Shown piece by piece: positions 24,059-37,693 of a DNA stretch of 64,000 nt. A program made the position numbers and the translations under genes. This DNA comes from Lobosporangium transversale (Eukaryota; Mortierellomycota; Mortierellomycetes; Mortierellales; Mortierellaceae): assembly GCF_002105155.1 (NCBI RefSeq), contig NW_019029014.1, forward strand, positions 372,001 through 436,000, given 5' to 3'. Numbering within the stretch: the stretch's first letter is position 1; each line of letters starts with the position of its first letter. A model generated the notes under the pieces. It was not told where the DNA came from. It ran no database searches and saw only the letters and a list, made by a program, of their open reading frames with translations.

Positions 24059-24877
24059 ATATTTTTAATCTAAAAACGGTAATTGACGTGACGAACTTGC
24101 AAGCCAATTGACTGTCAATAAACTCGAGAGTATTCAAAAAAATATAAGGGATCGCGACCAAATGAAACGGGCATTGAAATAAATATTTCCTCAGAATTCA
24201 ATTGAAAGCGAGTATATTAAAAAATATTAGTTTACGGCTTTTTGGCGAGGACAGCTTGAAGTTTTAGGAATGCAATGAGAAACAAAATGAACCTCGATTG
24301 ATATTTCTCAGCGCTTCTCTCATTGCATGTGTCCTTCATCCCCTTTCATTCCTGACATTACAGATCTTTTCCGCATGATCTGATCTTTATTGATCTTTTC
24401 AAGCCAATCAACATAATGAGTGGCAATGGTGACCGAAAGCACCACTAAGCCCTACTAATCATCGATCTTCATTTCACTCGTATGGGGAAAGAAAAAAAGA
24501 AAGAGAGAGAAATGTACAGCACACGCAACAACATGTATTTTTAGTCTTATCTTTATAAGCAAAAGAAAGTGTATTATGTTCGCAAACTAGAATGCTTTTG
24601 TTCCTGGGGTTCGTGCCTAAATCCTCAATAAAAGGCATATTTCACAGAACGCATTGCCATGTGTAGCATAGACTAAGACTAGTAAAAATAACTAACTAAA
24701 ATTACTAACTAAATTAACACGCTAAAAGTTAGCGGTAGAAATTAGTGGCAATAGTACATGATAGATATGTACCTGGCGCATGCTCTTTACATTAGAAAAT
24801 GGATAAACATCCCATGGGTGTGCCGTACGGACCCACATCTTATTCCCACTTACGTTTCTACCTGTCTACTTGTCTGT
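24059..24877. other. Spacer with no recognised feature
   Basis: AT-rich sequence between the decayed gene and the CDC25 3' end. It includes the CDC25 termination region at its right edge. No gene, RNA or repeat was recognised. Confidence 0.5.
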
Positions 24878-25142
24878 CTAAAACTTTTTAATTTCTGTCC
24901 CAAGAAATCCCTTTGAGGCTGTCCGTGAAAATTCACGGCTAAAGACACGCATTTGCTGCTCAAATTCCTTGGAGTGTTTCATATTGTTCATCTCAACGTA
25001 GGCTTCGGGCCAACAGTATGACTTATTCTCCTTGAAGAAGCCAGAATAGCCGCCTTGCATCACATACACTTCAGGATAAAAAACTGCGGGGTAATGCATA
25101 GCATTCGCCTCACGGTCTTGATTGCGAAGATGACGAGCCCTA

Positions 25143-25188
<46 letters not shown>

Positions 25189-27408
25189 TAAATGGCAGTC
25201 CTCATTATGGGCTATTAACATGTTCCTACTGCGTAGCTCTTCAATATGCCTGCGATTCATACGTCTCAACAATAGCCTCCTTTATAACTTACATGCGAGG
25301 GCCGCGTTCACAAGAAAATTCACAGTGGAAAATCAAAAGCACACGCTTGTCGGTAATGGCTGGCTGGAGTAATAACTCCTCAAGCTTGTCTGTTGTGTTC
25401 ACATTGACTGCTGACTTGATATGTCCACCCTCAAATTCATATGGAAATCGGCAATCAACAATGTAGAGTAGGTCATATTTGTCCTTGTATTTACCATCCA
25501 AAACATCAACGAGCTAAAATAAAAACAGATCAGACGTATAAGCAAAAATAAAAAAAAAATAAAAAAAAATAAAAGACTCAAAATCGAATTTTCAGGGCAA
25601 ACCAAGGAGTGAATAGAGATAGATAGATTGCAACCAACTCAGCTCAATTGCTATTAATAACATACTGTTTGAGGTGTAATTCGTTTAGTGGTGTCTTCGG
25701 GTTTGGATATGAAGTCGGCACAAGGCAGGATTTGGCAATCTTCTCGTGATGGGTCAGGGACATAACCATCTGGCGCAAAAACTAATGATTTTTTGCCGAC
25801 CCTTGTTAAGGTTGTATTCGACAATCTGGATGATCTACTCGGTTCGAGGGTTCTCATAAACTCGTCTCTATTAGAAATCATTGTTTGGTGACGACGTAGC
25901 AAGCCTGGTCGTGTTGCTCTTGCTGAAGTGCAAACTGCAGTTGGTATTAATGCAGCTGTATTTACTACACTTGACGTTGATGACATGAGTGGGTTAGATG
26001 TTGCCGGTTCGATTGATCTCGATTTCGAAGAGCTCAGACTAGTAAGTGTATTCTGTTCATGAGTGCCTTCATGGTTCTCAGAATCTGAGAAACTGAAGGG
26101 CATGGTATCGGGAATAGGCTGCGAAAGGCTTGTTCGTTCACTGGTGGTGGAAGATCTTCGATCCCGAGTAATGAGACTGTAAGGAGCCATTCTTCTGGTT
26201 GAGAGTGGCAGCGGTATGGGATTTATATTTGCTGCACAGCTCTTCTTCGCTGAGATGGCCGAGGAATCCAGGTCCTTGGGATTAGAATTGCTGCCGCTAT
26301 GATTGCCGGTTATGCCAAGTTTTCCTTTATAGCTCTGTTTATCTGCTGAAATATCCTTTGAAGTACATACAGTAGTGTTGTTGTGTGGCTGGGATAAAGA
26401 CGATTGTAGTGGTTTTTTTGTAGTAAAGGACGTATTTAAAATCGCTTGCCTCAATGTATTTTGTGGTTGATCCAATCGTTTGCCAGCAATGTGATTGTAT
26501 TTTGAAGACAATGACAGAGTTCTGTTCGACGATTTATGCACTGAATCCAAGGCTAGGAAAGGCGATGGCCTCAGGGTTAGGGAAGATGGTCTCAAGTACC
26601 CTTTGCCTAATGCCCCTGCAAATGTACGGGCACGGCCCAGAGGTGGTGGCATCAACTTTGATTTATCTTGATCATTCGAGCTCTCTGATCCTACAGCCCT
26701 TAGTCGAGCAAGAAATGGAGATACAGGAGGAGGGTCTGAATGCGATCGTCCGTCCTTAGCAGTGGATTCTGGACGAAGGCCGAGTGTTGGACGGTTAAGT
26801 TGGGGCTGTTGACGAGGCTCAGAAGGTTCTGTGTGTTCTACATTATCGGATGGCGGTGATTTGGCGCGTTGGTGAAGGATACGAGCGCTTTGAGAAAAGT
26901 GATTTACCGATTTCACGTTACTAATAGAACGGTCGAGAAAATAAAATTAAACAAAATAAAATGAAATGAAATAAAGGTAGTGTAAGGTGTAAGACGTAAA
27001 GTGTGGGATGCAAGATAAACCACACAATCTATTTGTATTATTTGCAATTCAGTACATAGACTGTGCACACACCTCAACTCCAAGAATGTCTTCGCCTTTT
27101 TGTTTGGTTTGAATAGAGTATCCTGATGCCTTTTCTTGAAAAGTTCTGATATTTTAATTTGATCTCCACCGTCTCGACGTCTAATGTGACAGCTACATGT
27201 TAGGCTTTAATGCTAATTAAAACAAAAGAAAGCATGGATTATGTGCATATTTACTAAACCCTAACCTAGACGCGTCCGAAGTACGCCCTGACCCTTTGAA
27301 TGCAGTCTCATCGATGCAAGGCGTACTATGGTAGACATCCTTGACTAATTCAACGCGTCGCTCTTTGTTACATGGTCCCAGCTTAGGTTTGTTTGAATCG
27401 AGTGTCAT
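24878..27408 (-). CDS. CDC25: M-phase inducer phosphatase Cdc25
   Basis: Five exons on the minus strand (27408-27266, 27180-27073, 26920-25666, 25513-25293, 25139-24878) give 662 residues. The N-terminal 480 residues are Ser/Pro-rich and disordered, as in other Cdc25 proteins, where Chk-type kinases and CDKs act. The catalytic rhodanese-fold domain starts LPCADFISKPEDTTKRITPQ and has DGKYKDKYDLLYIVDCRFPYE and EGGHIKSAVNV. The active loop HCEFSCERGPR carries Cys566 and Arg572. It ends with LRNQDREANAMHYPAVFYPE, VYVMQGGY and YCWPEAYVEM. Cdc25 removes inhibitory phosphates from Cdk1 at entry to mitosis. The last intron (25292-25140) holds a T13A30 tract; sequence inside it that appears open (ARRMNRRH-like) is intronic, because skipping it restores the conserved RERDR-like helix. 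Confidence 0.95.
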
Positions 27409-28891
27409 CGTACAACGAATAACGTTTACAATTGCAAAAATAAAAAATAAAAAATAAAGCAAAGTGGAAACTAGCAAATAGAGGAGAATTCTTTCTTTTT
27501 TTTTTTTTGGCTGCTTGGAAGTGTGGTATTGTTGTTGAGGTTCTTATGTTAAAATTGAGTCAAGAACAAAAGGAAGAAGCAGTGCACAGACTCAGGTACG
27601 CCACGATGCGTTTTGTATTTTTCTCTTAATGTTTTTGAAAGCGAATCAAAGTAAGGAAGCGACATACATAAAAAGTACAAGCTTGTGAGCCTTTAGTGAA
27701 AGCGATGCATAAGCAAATAGCAATAATAAGCAACAAATTTATGTAATGAATGAAAAAGACCGAGGATAATGGAGGGGAATGATGTGTGCTGGTAAAGAGG
27801 GCAGGACAAAAGAAAAAAAAAATAAAATAAAGTAAAATAAAATAAAGGCGCGCTGTCACGTGGAGTAAACACACAGCCACACTGCATTAACGTCTACATG
27901 ATGATCGTGTGCCATATTTTTCTTATAGGCGAGTCAATGTAACACTGGAATATCCGAGTTCTAGAGCGGAAATGAAAATACCACAATTGCCGCGTGGTAT
28001 TATAAAAAGGAAGTGATCATCCTCCTTTTTTCCGCCAGTTAGCATGCCAATACGTCAACTATAGGCGTACAGTCTAGTAGGTTTGATGAGACACGCCACC
28101 AATCTGGCCACTCCTGGCTGTCGGAATAACAAAGGATCATGCGCCGTCGATTCAATTAGCTCAGACAAACACATGAATCCCCCTTGTCTTCCAACAAACA
28201 CAATTGTGAAAATTAGTAATGCAGCCATTTGATACATTTAAGCATTAAATAGCATGACATGTCAACAAACCTTTATTTGAATTGATACCAAATCAAGCGC
28301 CGCAGTTTAGAGAGAAAAAACAAAACATTTTGGCTCCATTGATCCAACTATTTCTATTTTTCTCTATATGAGCTCCATTGATCCAGCTTTTTTTTTTGTT
28401 GATTTTCCCAGCAAGAAAAGGGAAATGAAAGAAATAAAAGGGCGGGAACTTGCCCTGATTTGGTGTGATTCGAAAAGATTTAAATAGTCCTTCTCAAACC
28501 ATTGTCTCAATTTCTTTTTCTTTCTTTCTTTCTTTTTCTTTATGTTGATTTTCTTTGTCTTCTAACCTCCTCTCTCATTCTCTTATACTCTTACCCTAAT
28601 CTGCACTTGTGCACTAGACAGAGAGTAACGAACTACTTCACTTTACCCTCTTCCTTCCTTCCTCTCTCTTCCTTCACTCTCTCATTCCCCTGTCAACCTC
28701 ACTCGTTTAGTGATCCTAAATGTCACTTGTTCCAGGCTCTATTGCCAGGCTATGTAGAAACGAACCATCTGTATGTCAATTGTTTATTGGCGTAACTGCT
28801 GTTCTGAATGTACTACCACCTTACCCCACAACTAAACTCGGATTCTTTTTCTTGTTTTTATTTCGGGCATGACTTTCTTTAGACACCATGG
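27409..28891. promoter_or_regulatory. Divergent promoter region CDC25 / ABCC transporter
   Basis: Spacer between two divergently transcribed genes. It contains a T run near 27496-27509, AT-rich low complexity near 27800-27850 and a CT-rich leader (28500-28720) before the transporter start. Open frames here are low-complexity or lack family resemblance. Confidence 0.45.
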
Positions 28892-31800
28892 ATGGACAAT
28901 GACTTTACGCCATGTTTCCACCAAAGGTAAGCAAAGACACCAAGAAGATCTTTTCATGTCATAATCAATTGGGGGGAAAATGATGCTCATCATGGAGTGT
29001 GCATCATTAAAGATGAATGTCGCAGGATCTATTTGTCAATGCTCTAAGAGTCTTTTTGAAAGGGAAAAAAGAAAGGAGGGATTGAGAAGAGCAGGCGCCG
29101 TTCTTACTTTCGGCCTCTTCCTATCAGATTGCACTCTTGTGATTGAATGCATCATCGAGGGGAACCTCCGAGTCAACATAGGCATGGGTGACAACACTTT
29201 TTCAACTTCAACCCAAAACAAGGTTTTTCCCATCACCTAATGTTTTCTCGGAAATCTATAGAAGATCAGAGTATTTTCTTCTTAATCATACTTTATTTGC
29301 TGGCTCAGCTAATCATTTCTGTGAAACATTGTTCCTGTGCTGATTCTCAATAGCGTTCTTGATGCTGGTATCCCCCTGTTGTTCGCCATCAGCTCTTTGG
29401 TGATCTTTATTGGCACCGCGATCTACAAGCAAGCGCGCAGGAATCATTCAGGAGATCACTCCGGCTATCTTCCTATCTCGGGTCAGGACGACACAATTGC
29501 TGGACCAGAGGCAGATCTGGATGACCAGGAACATTTAAACCAAATCAACCCCCTCAACTCTACAGATTCAAGCGTTCATCTTGGCCAGGTTGCCTCTGGA
29601 CGTCATATATCTGGACGTGATGCTGTCAAGACATTAGCCTCGGCGGTTTCTCTCGCCGTCTCTGTCGTCTGGTTAATTAGTCGATCAAATGAGGATAAGG
29701 AAACTTATCTTTACATCGCACCGCTGATCTCGATGCTAGTTTGGGTATGTATCTACCCTTTTTCGTATAATCATACTTTGTCGGGATTATTTCGATAATA
29801 TTGGTAACATGGATACCATGGCAAACAGTCTGCTTCGATCAGAGATGACATCGATGGAAAAAAATTTCCAAATTTATATTAAAAAGACAGGATCAGTAGA
29901 ACCGAATAGATGCATATGACGGCCAATGCTACCATTGTTCCTTCATCTCTCATGGACTATCTAATCCATTGGACGCAGAACTGGTTGCAGAGGCCTAACT
30001 GAAAGTAAATGCTATATGCCACAGACTTTTTCTTTAACCAGTCCACCATGACGCCTACTATGTCCACATAGGTATATGTCTTCACTCTCACAGTCATCCA
30101 CCTACTGCGCCCTCTCAACCCGTTGATTTCCTTGACTCCTCACTTTTCGGCCTTCTTCATCGTCAACCTACCTATTGCATTCTTCAGGTTCCGCACTCAG
30201 ATTATCCACAAGACATCTCAAATTGAGCTGATCTTGGCCTCGATCTATTTTGCAAATGCTATTGTCCTTGTGGTGCTCGCTCTTACATCCAGCAAGTCTG
30301 CTCGTACTTTGGTACCCAAGCCTGGTGAACGTGTTCCCTGTCCTGAGACCTACGCTTCCATCTCTGCTCTTGCCTTCTTCTCTTGGGCCGACCCGCTGAT
30401 TGCACTTGGATACAAACAGGTGCTCAATAACGAAGATATCTGGGACTTCCGTCTGAGCGACTATTCTTCTGCTGTGATTCATCACTTCCGTCAGTCAATT
30501 CTTGCTACTCGTAAAAACCATGCGTTTATTGTGCGTCTGATCATCAACTTTAGGAGGCGCATCTCCGTTCAGGCAGTATGGGCTGTTGCATGGGGAGTCC
30601 TGACATTCGTTGGTCCTTTTGCTTTGGAGCGTATCCTCAATTTTGTGGATAATAAGGAAATTTCTACAGAATGGGGATATATTTATGTCTTTGGCATGTT
30701 TTTCGGAATGGCTCTTGGAACAGTCGCTCAATCTCAGATGCTTTGGCATGGCCGCCGTATCTCAATGCAGCTTCGTTCGATTATCGTGGGTGAGGTTTAT
30801 GCAAAAGCTCTACGCCGTAAGGATCGTGCCGGACAGACTCAGAAGGGGGAGAATCATGATTCTGACAATGAAGACGAAGAGAATGAAATGTTTACCCATG
30901 GTGCAATCAACAATATGATCTCCAATGTAAGATTCCATTCATCTTTTCTCCAGGCGTAGAAATATTCGGGATCTTGATGAATGCGGCCCTAATATTAATT
31001 TTTTTATTGCCAAATGTTTATCTGTATATATAGGACACCTCGGAAATCTCGAATGCTAGTGCTTACCTTCAAGACTTGTATATCCTTCCTCTTCAAATTG
31101 CTCTTGCCATCACGTTCTTGTATCGTATCCTTGGTTGGCCTGCATTAACGGGAGTTGTGACCATGGCATGCTTCATTCCTTTCAACTTGTATTTGACTAA
31201 TAAGGTCGAAACCATTCAGGATGAGCTCATGAAAGCTACTGATAAGCGTGCAGAGCTCATGAACGAGCTTTTGCAAGCCATTCGCATCATCAAGTTCTTC
31301 TCATGGGAACGCAACTTTTATGGTAAGGTTGATAAAGCTCGTGAGCTCGAGCTGTACAAACTTCGCCTGCGCTTCACCTGGTGGATTTTCGGCACTGCAT
31401 TGTGGTTTGGAACACCTGTCGTTGTCACCATTACCACTTTCTTTGTCTATACTAAAATCGCTGGTAATACCTTAACGTCGAGTGTCGCCTTTCCGGCTTT
31501 GGCGCTCTTTAACGTGCTCCGCGCGCCCATGGACGCCTTTCCTGAAATGCTGTCTCAGTGTTTGCGTGCCAAGGTCTCCGCTGCCCGTATTGATCGTTTC
31601 TTGGATGAAGAAGAAGTATTGGTCTACGCTAACGCCAATGCCAAGCCTCGCAAAAATTTGCCCACAGACCCTATTATCGGATTCAAGAACGCCACTTTCT
31701 CGTACGCTAGCAAGGCAGATCAAGACGCTGCTGATGCTGCGCGCGAAGGGGGCCAGAACGTTAGTGGCCATCATTTCGAACTCAAAGACCTGAACCTTGA

Positions 31801-34741
31801 ATTCCCAGTCGGCGAATTATCCGTGATTACTGGACCCACTGGAAGCGGGAAAACATCATTGTTGCTCTCTTTACTTGGAGAGATCAATCCCGTCAAGGGG
31901 CAGGCTTTTTTGCCTCGTCGTGATTCTCATGATATCAACCCTGTTACTGGACTGACAAACGGAATTGCCTATGTTGCCCAACAAGCATGGCTCCAGAATA
32001 ACACTGTGCGCAACAATATCTTGTTTGGAACACCATTCGATCAGCGTCGGTATGATCAGGTCATTGAGATGTGCGCCCTTCAGCGTGACTTTGAGATTCT
32101 GGAACATGGTGATCAAACTGAGATTGGTGAGCGTGGCATCACACTGTCAGGTGGCCAAAAGCAGCGCATTGCCCTTGCTCGCGCTATCTACTCGACAGCA
32201 GGCCATATTCTGTTAGATGATTGTCTATCTGCTGTCGATGCACACACGGCGAAATGGCTTTTTGCTAAATGCTTGATGGGTCCTTTGATGCAGGGTCGAA
32301 CACGGATCTTGGTCACCCATGCAGTTTCCTTGACGTTACGTGGTGCTGCTCATGTTGTTGTTCTCAAGAATGGTGTTGTAGTCGCTAATGGTACACCCAA
32401 TCAGGTACTTGAGGCTGGGGTTCTAGGCGATGAGATATACAATGAGGAACAAATTATTGAGGATCACACTACAGATGACCGAACAGTCGCAGGAATCGAA
32501 GAGGTTGAAGATGAAATCGGTTCACATACTCCTGTTGCCTCTTCATCTGCCACATTGACTGCAGCTGGAAAGAAGAGGAGCCCTAACAGTGACGACTCTT
32601 CAACAGATTCGACCATCCCTATCAAGGAAAAGAAGAAGCTGATGGAAGACGAAGAAAAAACGGATGGTTCTGTATCCTGGAGCGTCTACAAACTTTATTT
32701 TGGTTCGATGGGAGGTGTCCCATACTGGATTTTCCTTTTGGGAGCATTTATTTTTATGCAAATCTTCCAAGTTGCAGCTGACACTTGGCTTCGTTTCTGG
32801 GCTGGTGCCTCAGAGCGTCAAGACGATAATGATCCGTACTCGAGTGCATCTTTTGCAATCGCCTCTACTCCTTCGTATGCGACTTCAACATCAAGCATTG
32901 CCACCAATGCCTCGAGTCTTTTGATGTCGTTTGCCTGCCAGTACCGCGGAGACCACAACTACTTTGGCAACAACCCCATCCGTATCTGTCGTCAAGAAAT
33001 CTTTGACAATCGTCAACCTATGAGCCCAATGAGTGCTTTGAGTTATCAGACTTCTGACTCTTCAACTGAATTCTCAACGCTCGCATACAAGCCCTCCAAG
33101 GAGCTCGGTGACCTGAACTATTACCTAGGAATTTATGCCTTACTTTCGGCTTTGTATATTGTCACGATCATGTGCCGCCAAGCCGTTCAGTACAAAGGAT
33201 CATTGGATGCTTCAAGGTCGATTCATCGCCGGCTTCTGTCGCAGATTTTGAACTCACCTGTCCGTTTCTTCGACACGACTCCTTTGGGTCGCATCATGAA
33301 CCGATTTACCAAGGATATTGAGACCGTGGATCAGGAAGTCGCCCCAATCGCCTCTAACTTGATGTTTGATCTCCTGGGGACACTGACTGTTGTCATTGTC
33401 ATTACCTATGTGACACCTCAGTTCTTGTTCCCTGCATTCTTGATCTCAATCTTGTTTGTAATCATGGCCACTCTATATCTTCGTTCATCACGCGAATTGA
33501 AGCGCATTGAATCCATCACAAAATCTCCTATTTTCTCTCATTTTGGCGAGTCTCTCTCAGGAGTTGCTACGATCCGTGCCTATGGTCAAGAGAAGCGCTT
33601 TCAGCATGAGAATCTCGAGCTGCTGGATGACCACAACCGTCCTTTCTTCTATCTCTGGGTCTGTAACCGTTGGCTCTCCATCCGCGTAGACATTCTTAGC
33701 GCCCTGGTCTCATTCTTTGCAGGGCTTTTGATCGTCGTCAACCGCGATAACCTCGACCCTGGCGCTGCTGGTCTCTCCCTCACATATTCACTTACCTTCA
33801 CTGACCATGTTCTCTGGTTAGTTCGTTTGTATTCTAATAATGAAATGAACATGAACTCTGTGGAGCGTGTGCGTGAATACATGGACTTGCCCCAAGAGCC
33901 TCCAGCTATCATTGAGGGCTCACGTCCTCCGCCAGGATGGCCTAACAATGGTGAGATCATGGTCGAGAATTTGGTAATGCAATACTCTCCTGATGATCCA
34001 CCTGTCATTCGCGATGTCTCTTTCCATGTAAACCCGAGAGAAAAGGTCGGCATTGTTGGGCGGACTGGTGCAGGAAAGTCAACATTGGCGGTTGCATTCT
34101 TCCGTTTCATGGAGATGACATCAGGCAAGATCACTGTAGATGGTATCGATATCTCTACACTCGGTGTCCACGACCTCAGATCATCCTTGACTATTATTCC
34201 TCAGGATCCTGTCTTATTTATTGGAACAATTCGTACAAATCTGGATCCATTTAACGAGCACGACGATGCAGCGCTCTGGGCCACATTGAAGCGTGTACAC
34301 TTGGTCTCAGAGGATGGTACGGCGCCCAACACCTTTGGTAATTTAGACAGCGAGGTTCATGAGAACGGCAATAACTTTTCACAAGGCCAGCGTCAGTTGA
34401 TTGGTTTGGCACGTGCATTGCTGAAGCAGAGTAAGATCATCATCTTGGATGAGGCTACGGCCTCTGTGGATCATGAGACGGATGCGCGTATCCAGGCCAC
34501 CATCCGTGAAGAATTTAAAGGGTCGACTCTTTTAACGATTGCACATCGGTTGAGGACTATCATTGACTTTGACAAGGTCCTAGTTATGGATCATGGTCAA
34601 GTTGTACAGTTCGATACACCCTGGAACTTGATTCGTGACGAGGGTATTTTCCGAGGCATGTGTCAGCGCTCAGGCGAATTCGATCTCCTTGTTGAAATGG
34701 CAGTGACAGCAGAAAAGAGGGCCAACAACAACAGGTCATAG
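28892..34741 (+). CDS. ABC transporter, ABCC/MRP type (Ybt1/Vmr1-like)
   Basis: Four exons (28892-28926, 29354-29744, 30072-30926, 31034-34741) give 1662 residues. The 35-base first exon encodes MDNDFTPCFHQ; it was found because yeast Ycf1 and relatives begin with the same DFTxCF pattern. The order is TMD0, first transmembrane domain, NBD1, second transmembrane domain, NBD2. NBD1 has GPTGSGKTS (near residue 693), LSGGQKQR and ILLDDCLSAVD (non-standard second Asp for Glu). NBD2 has GRTGAGKST (near 1436), FSQGQRQ and IIILDEATASVD. The asymmetric NBDs and the FSQGQRQ signature fit the Ybt1/Vmr1 branch of vacuolar organic-anion and bile-acid pumps. An acidic Ser-rich linker follows NBD1. The gene is tail-to-tail with the next gene, 166 bases away. 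Substrate is unknown. Confidence 0.95.
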
Positions 34742-34907
34742 GGGAAAATAGACACCAGTGTACTTGTCATTAGCATTCATAACATATAATTCTGCATTGT
34801 TAAAATATTGATCATTGTTACTTCTTTTTATTTATGTTCGTTTTTTGGTTTTTGATATATAAAAAATAAAAAAGTAAAAAAATAATTGCCTTTCTGTTTT
34901 GAACGGG

Positions 34908-36372
34908 TCAGTTAGAAAAAACGCGGAAGGAATTGGAAGCAATGTCCTCTTTGCAAAACCGGTCTTGGTTCACCTGGACGCCAAAAACGTTTGGAAACCC
35001 ATGGCAGACCTCGTCGCCATACCCCATTGTCTTGACCAAGTATGTCAAAGCTGCTTGATCCTGTCGATGGTTCTCACGTGAGGACCCTTCAGGCGCGATA
35101 CACTCCTTTGTCCTAGCACAGTTGACCCATTCCTTCATAATTCCATCTCTGATAGTGGTATTGTGAACATCAAACGCAACGACGGCCCCGTTACAGTTTG
35201 TTTCGTTTTCTGCAAAGCTGCGCCATGAATCATGATAATATTGTAGAAGGCCTTGATGGGTCCAGTCACGCATGGTACCCTGCGATTCAGGAGTCCACAG
35301 TCCGTACCGTTTTAAAAAGGTCGGCAACCAGCGTAGGAAAGCTACGCTGATTCTATTACCAGAATCGAGCCATAGCACAATCTTGGGTTCATAATTTTGA
35401 GGCTGAATAGTAATAGTAGGTGACCCCGGGTAGGTCTTGTCCGATATGTCTGATAGGCCCTGCATCTCTAACTTGGGATTTGGAGTTGAAACTGGTACTG
35501 AAGCTGAACCTGGATTTGCTGCTACTGCTATTACTGGTGGTGCTGGCTGATTCTTGGGTGCTGAAGCTGAGGCTGTTGTCAAGATTCTTTGACTGATCTC
35601 CTCAATCATACCAACTTTCCATCCGTATTGGCCTCTTGTCTCGGCGTCCAGTTGCCAGAATGAAGGGTAATTATTAAACTCAAAATCAATTACCTCATCT
35701 ATAAGCCCAGCCTCGATCAATGCCTTGAACCGTCTCTTTTTTCGCTTGGTTGGACCCATTCCCATATTATAGACAACAATACGAGGTCGAATTTCGTACC
35801 CAGTACTCTGCTTAATTTCACTACCACCACCATCACCGCTATTGAGCCAATCTTCTTTGTATAGCTCTTTACTGTCAGTATTCTGGTCTATGTCATTTTG
35901 TAGGGCAAATTCCAGTTGATCTGCCGTCCTTGATTTGTCATTATCGAGTCCATCCAGATCTACATCCATGCCGAAAGAGCTTTTCTCTTTGTTTTTCTCC
36001 TTGCTGATGGTGTTTGAATGATTAATCTTTTGCTTTGAATTTGGATTTGGGCTTTTTTCTTTTGCCTTTTCTTTCGCTTTTCCTTTTGCTTTTATTTTTG
36101 GACGGATGTCTTCAAGGTCGAGACTTGACTCCACATAGGAAGCTCCTCTAGTGATACGTTGTTCCTTTAACCTGATGTCTTCCTGAATGGATGTGTTTAA
36201 TTGAGCGAATGTGGTATTGAGATCATACAAAAACGCTTCGAGTGCACAGGCATGGTTCGCACTCACGGCAGTGACGATTGTGATTGGCACCTGTAAAGGT
36301 CGACGAGATTCCAGACTTGCCTCTACAGCATTGAATCGTATTCGTCGAGACTGTGGTCTTTCTGAAGAGCAG

Positions 36373-36403
<31 letters not shown>

Positions 36404-36453
36404 GAATGACATGGTACGAGGGCAAGAACAAATATTTTATTCGTTTATCTCTT

Positions 36454-36502
<49 letters not shown>

Positions 36503-36636
36503 AAAAGGAAGAAATATTAATTGAACTAACCTTGTGAATACAAGTAAATTTGGAGGAGACCAAAGAATATGAGGAAAAACCCAAAGATGAGTTGAGATTG
36601 ATGAAGTTGGAGAAGCCTTGTCAGTTGAATGAACAT
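34908..36636 (-). CDS. Type II membrane protein, DUF1647-like (glycosyltransferase-like)
   Basis: Two exons, 36636-36531 and 36361-34908, give 519 residues. The short first exon encodes MFIQLTRLLQLHQSQ and then a hydrophobic helix (LIFGFFLIFFGLLQIYLY), a signal-anchor typical of Golgi enzymes. The luminal part begins PITIVTAVSANHACALEAFLYDL, followed by an acidic/Lys-rich insert, PRIVVYNMGMG, FNNYPSFWQLDAETRGQYGWK, IVLWLDSGNRIS, a WTHQGLLQYY block and SSRENHRQDQAALTYLV. This resembles the DUF1647 family, whose layout (donor-binding start, DxG/DxD-like LDSGN) suggests a glycosyltransferase. No activity is established. The intron between the exons contains two long TnAn tracts. Family assignment is moderately sure; enzymatic role is inference. 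Confidence 0.8.
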
Positions 36637-37479
36637 GGCATAGCTGAGTGGTGAATATCTAGAGAGCAAGAAAGAAAGAGACAAATAGTATATTTATATC
36701 GAAAAGGAAATAAAAAGCAGAAACATTGTAGTCGGTATAGTTCTGAATCCTCAGTTCCACGCGAAATTGCTCCGTGCACGACCGTTCTATAAACAAATAT
36801 ACTTTATGAAGTTACACGTAGATTTATGTCATTTATTACTAAAAGAGAGATGTACACTGTATAATATGCGCACCTTGCTCTTACCGCCTCCCCATATTGA
36901 TTGACAGAACACACTTGTTCATTATAGTTTCCTCCAATTACTTTGCATTTGAGAAAGCTACTTGAAAGCCTAGCAGCCTGAATGGATCTGATGTGTAAAT
37001 TTATAGTTCTTATCGTTCTCCGTGGTAACAGTGTTTAGGTATGGAATGTATATATGTGGGTGGTCTTTCAAATTGTTTAGATAGCTTTTTATCCTATCAG
37101 CGCTGGCCTCGGCCTCAAAGGAAACAAATGAAGATACGGCTTGAAACTCATTCCCTATGATCACATAAAACCTCATTTCAAAAAGAACTGAAAGGATAGA
37201 AAGCTTCCGACGGTATACAAAAGGCAAAGACTTCATTCTATAAAAAGCGTAGACGACTTTTTACGCCAGGTATTACCAATATATAACAGAGACATTAATA
37301 TCTACGAATTGTTGCAGTTGTCTTCACTGTAAAATCACAGTTGCAACTGTTTCCAGCCATGAAAAAAGATATACCCTTGGACAGACTCGCCATTGTAGTT
37401 TGACTGATCAAGTGCAAAAAAAGGTATCAGAAGGTCACAAGTTCCCTTGCTGGTGACAGAATATAGAAGTAAAAGAATC
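36637..37479. other. Spacer with one weak ORF
   Basis: Promoter side of the DUF1647-like gene. An 88-codon minus-strand frame (36970-37236) has no recognised family and no clear promoter or splice context; it may be chance. Nothing else was seen. Confidence 0.35.
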
Positions 37480-37551
37480 GCCCAATGTGGGGGTCGAACC
37501 CACAACCTTGAGATTAAGAGTCTCACGCTCTACCGATTGAGCTAACCGGGC
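37480..37551 (-). tRNA. tRNA-Lys (anticodon CTT)
   Basis: The minus strand folds as a complete 72-base tRNA: acceptor GCCCGGT with ATTGGGC, D-arm TAGCTCAATCGGTAGAGC, anticodon loop CTCTTAA (anticodon CTT, reading AAG), and a T-arm with GGTTCGACCCC. There is no intron and no encoded CCA. Confidence 0.97.
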
Positions 37552-37677
37552 ATTCGATACTAGAAGCTCTTGTTGAGATGGACGTTCCTAGAACATATAT
37601 AAATCTATTTCAACATCCCTTATTTACAAGGTCTTATCTTCGTGAACTATCACGAAAATGGAAAACATTGGTCTATA

Positions 37678-37693
37678 ACTGCAAGACATCCGA
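37678..37693. repeat. SINE target-site duplication, left copy
   Basis: ACTGCAAGACATCCGA matches 38360-38375 at 15 of 16 positions. The mismatch (A/G) is a transition, suggesting a not very recent insertion. Confidence 0.85.

Noticed and set aside
25060-25272. Open frame beginning MLRRMNRRHIEEL next to CDC25
   Set aside because: It lies inside the last CDC25 intron. Splicing 25293 to 25139 gives the conserved helix (ARHLRNQDREANAMHYP), so this stretch is not coding.
28980-29240. 86-codon frame near the ABCC start
   Set aside because: It lies within the first intron of the transporter (28927-29353) and has no family resemblance.
36970-37236. 88-codon frame near tRNA-Lys
   Set aside because: No family resemblance, promoter or splice context; kept only as a note in the spacer entry.
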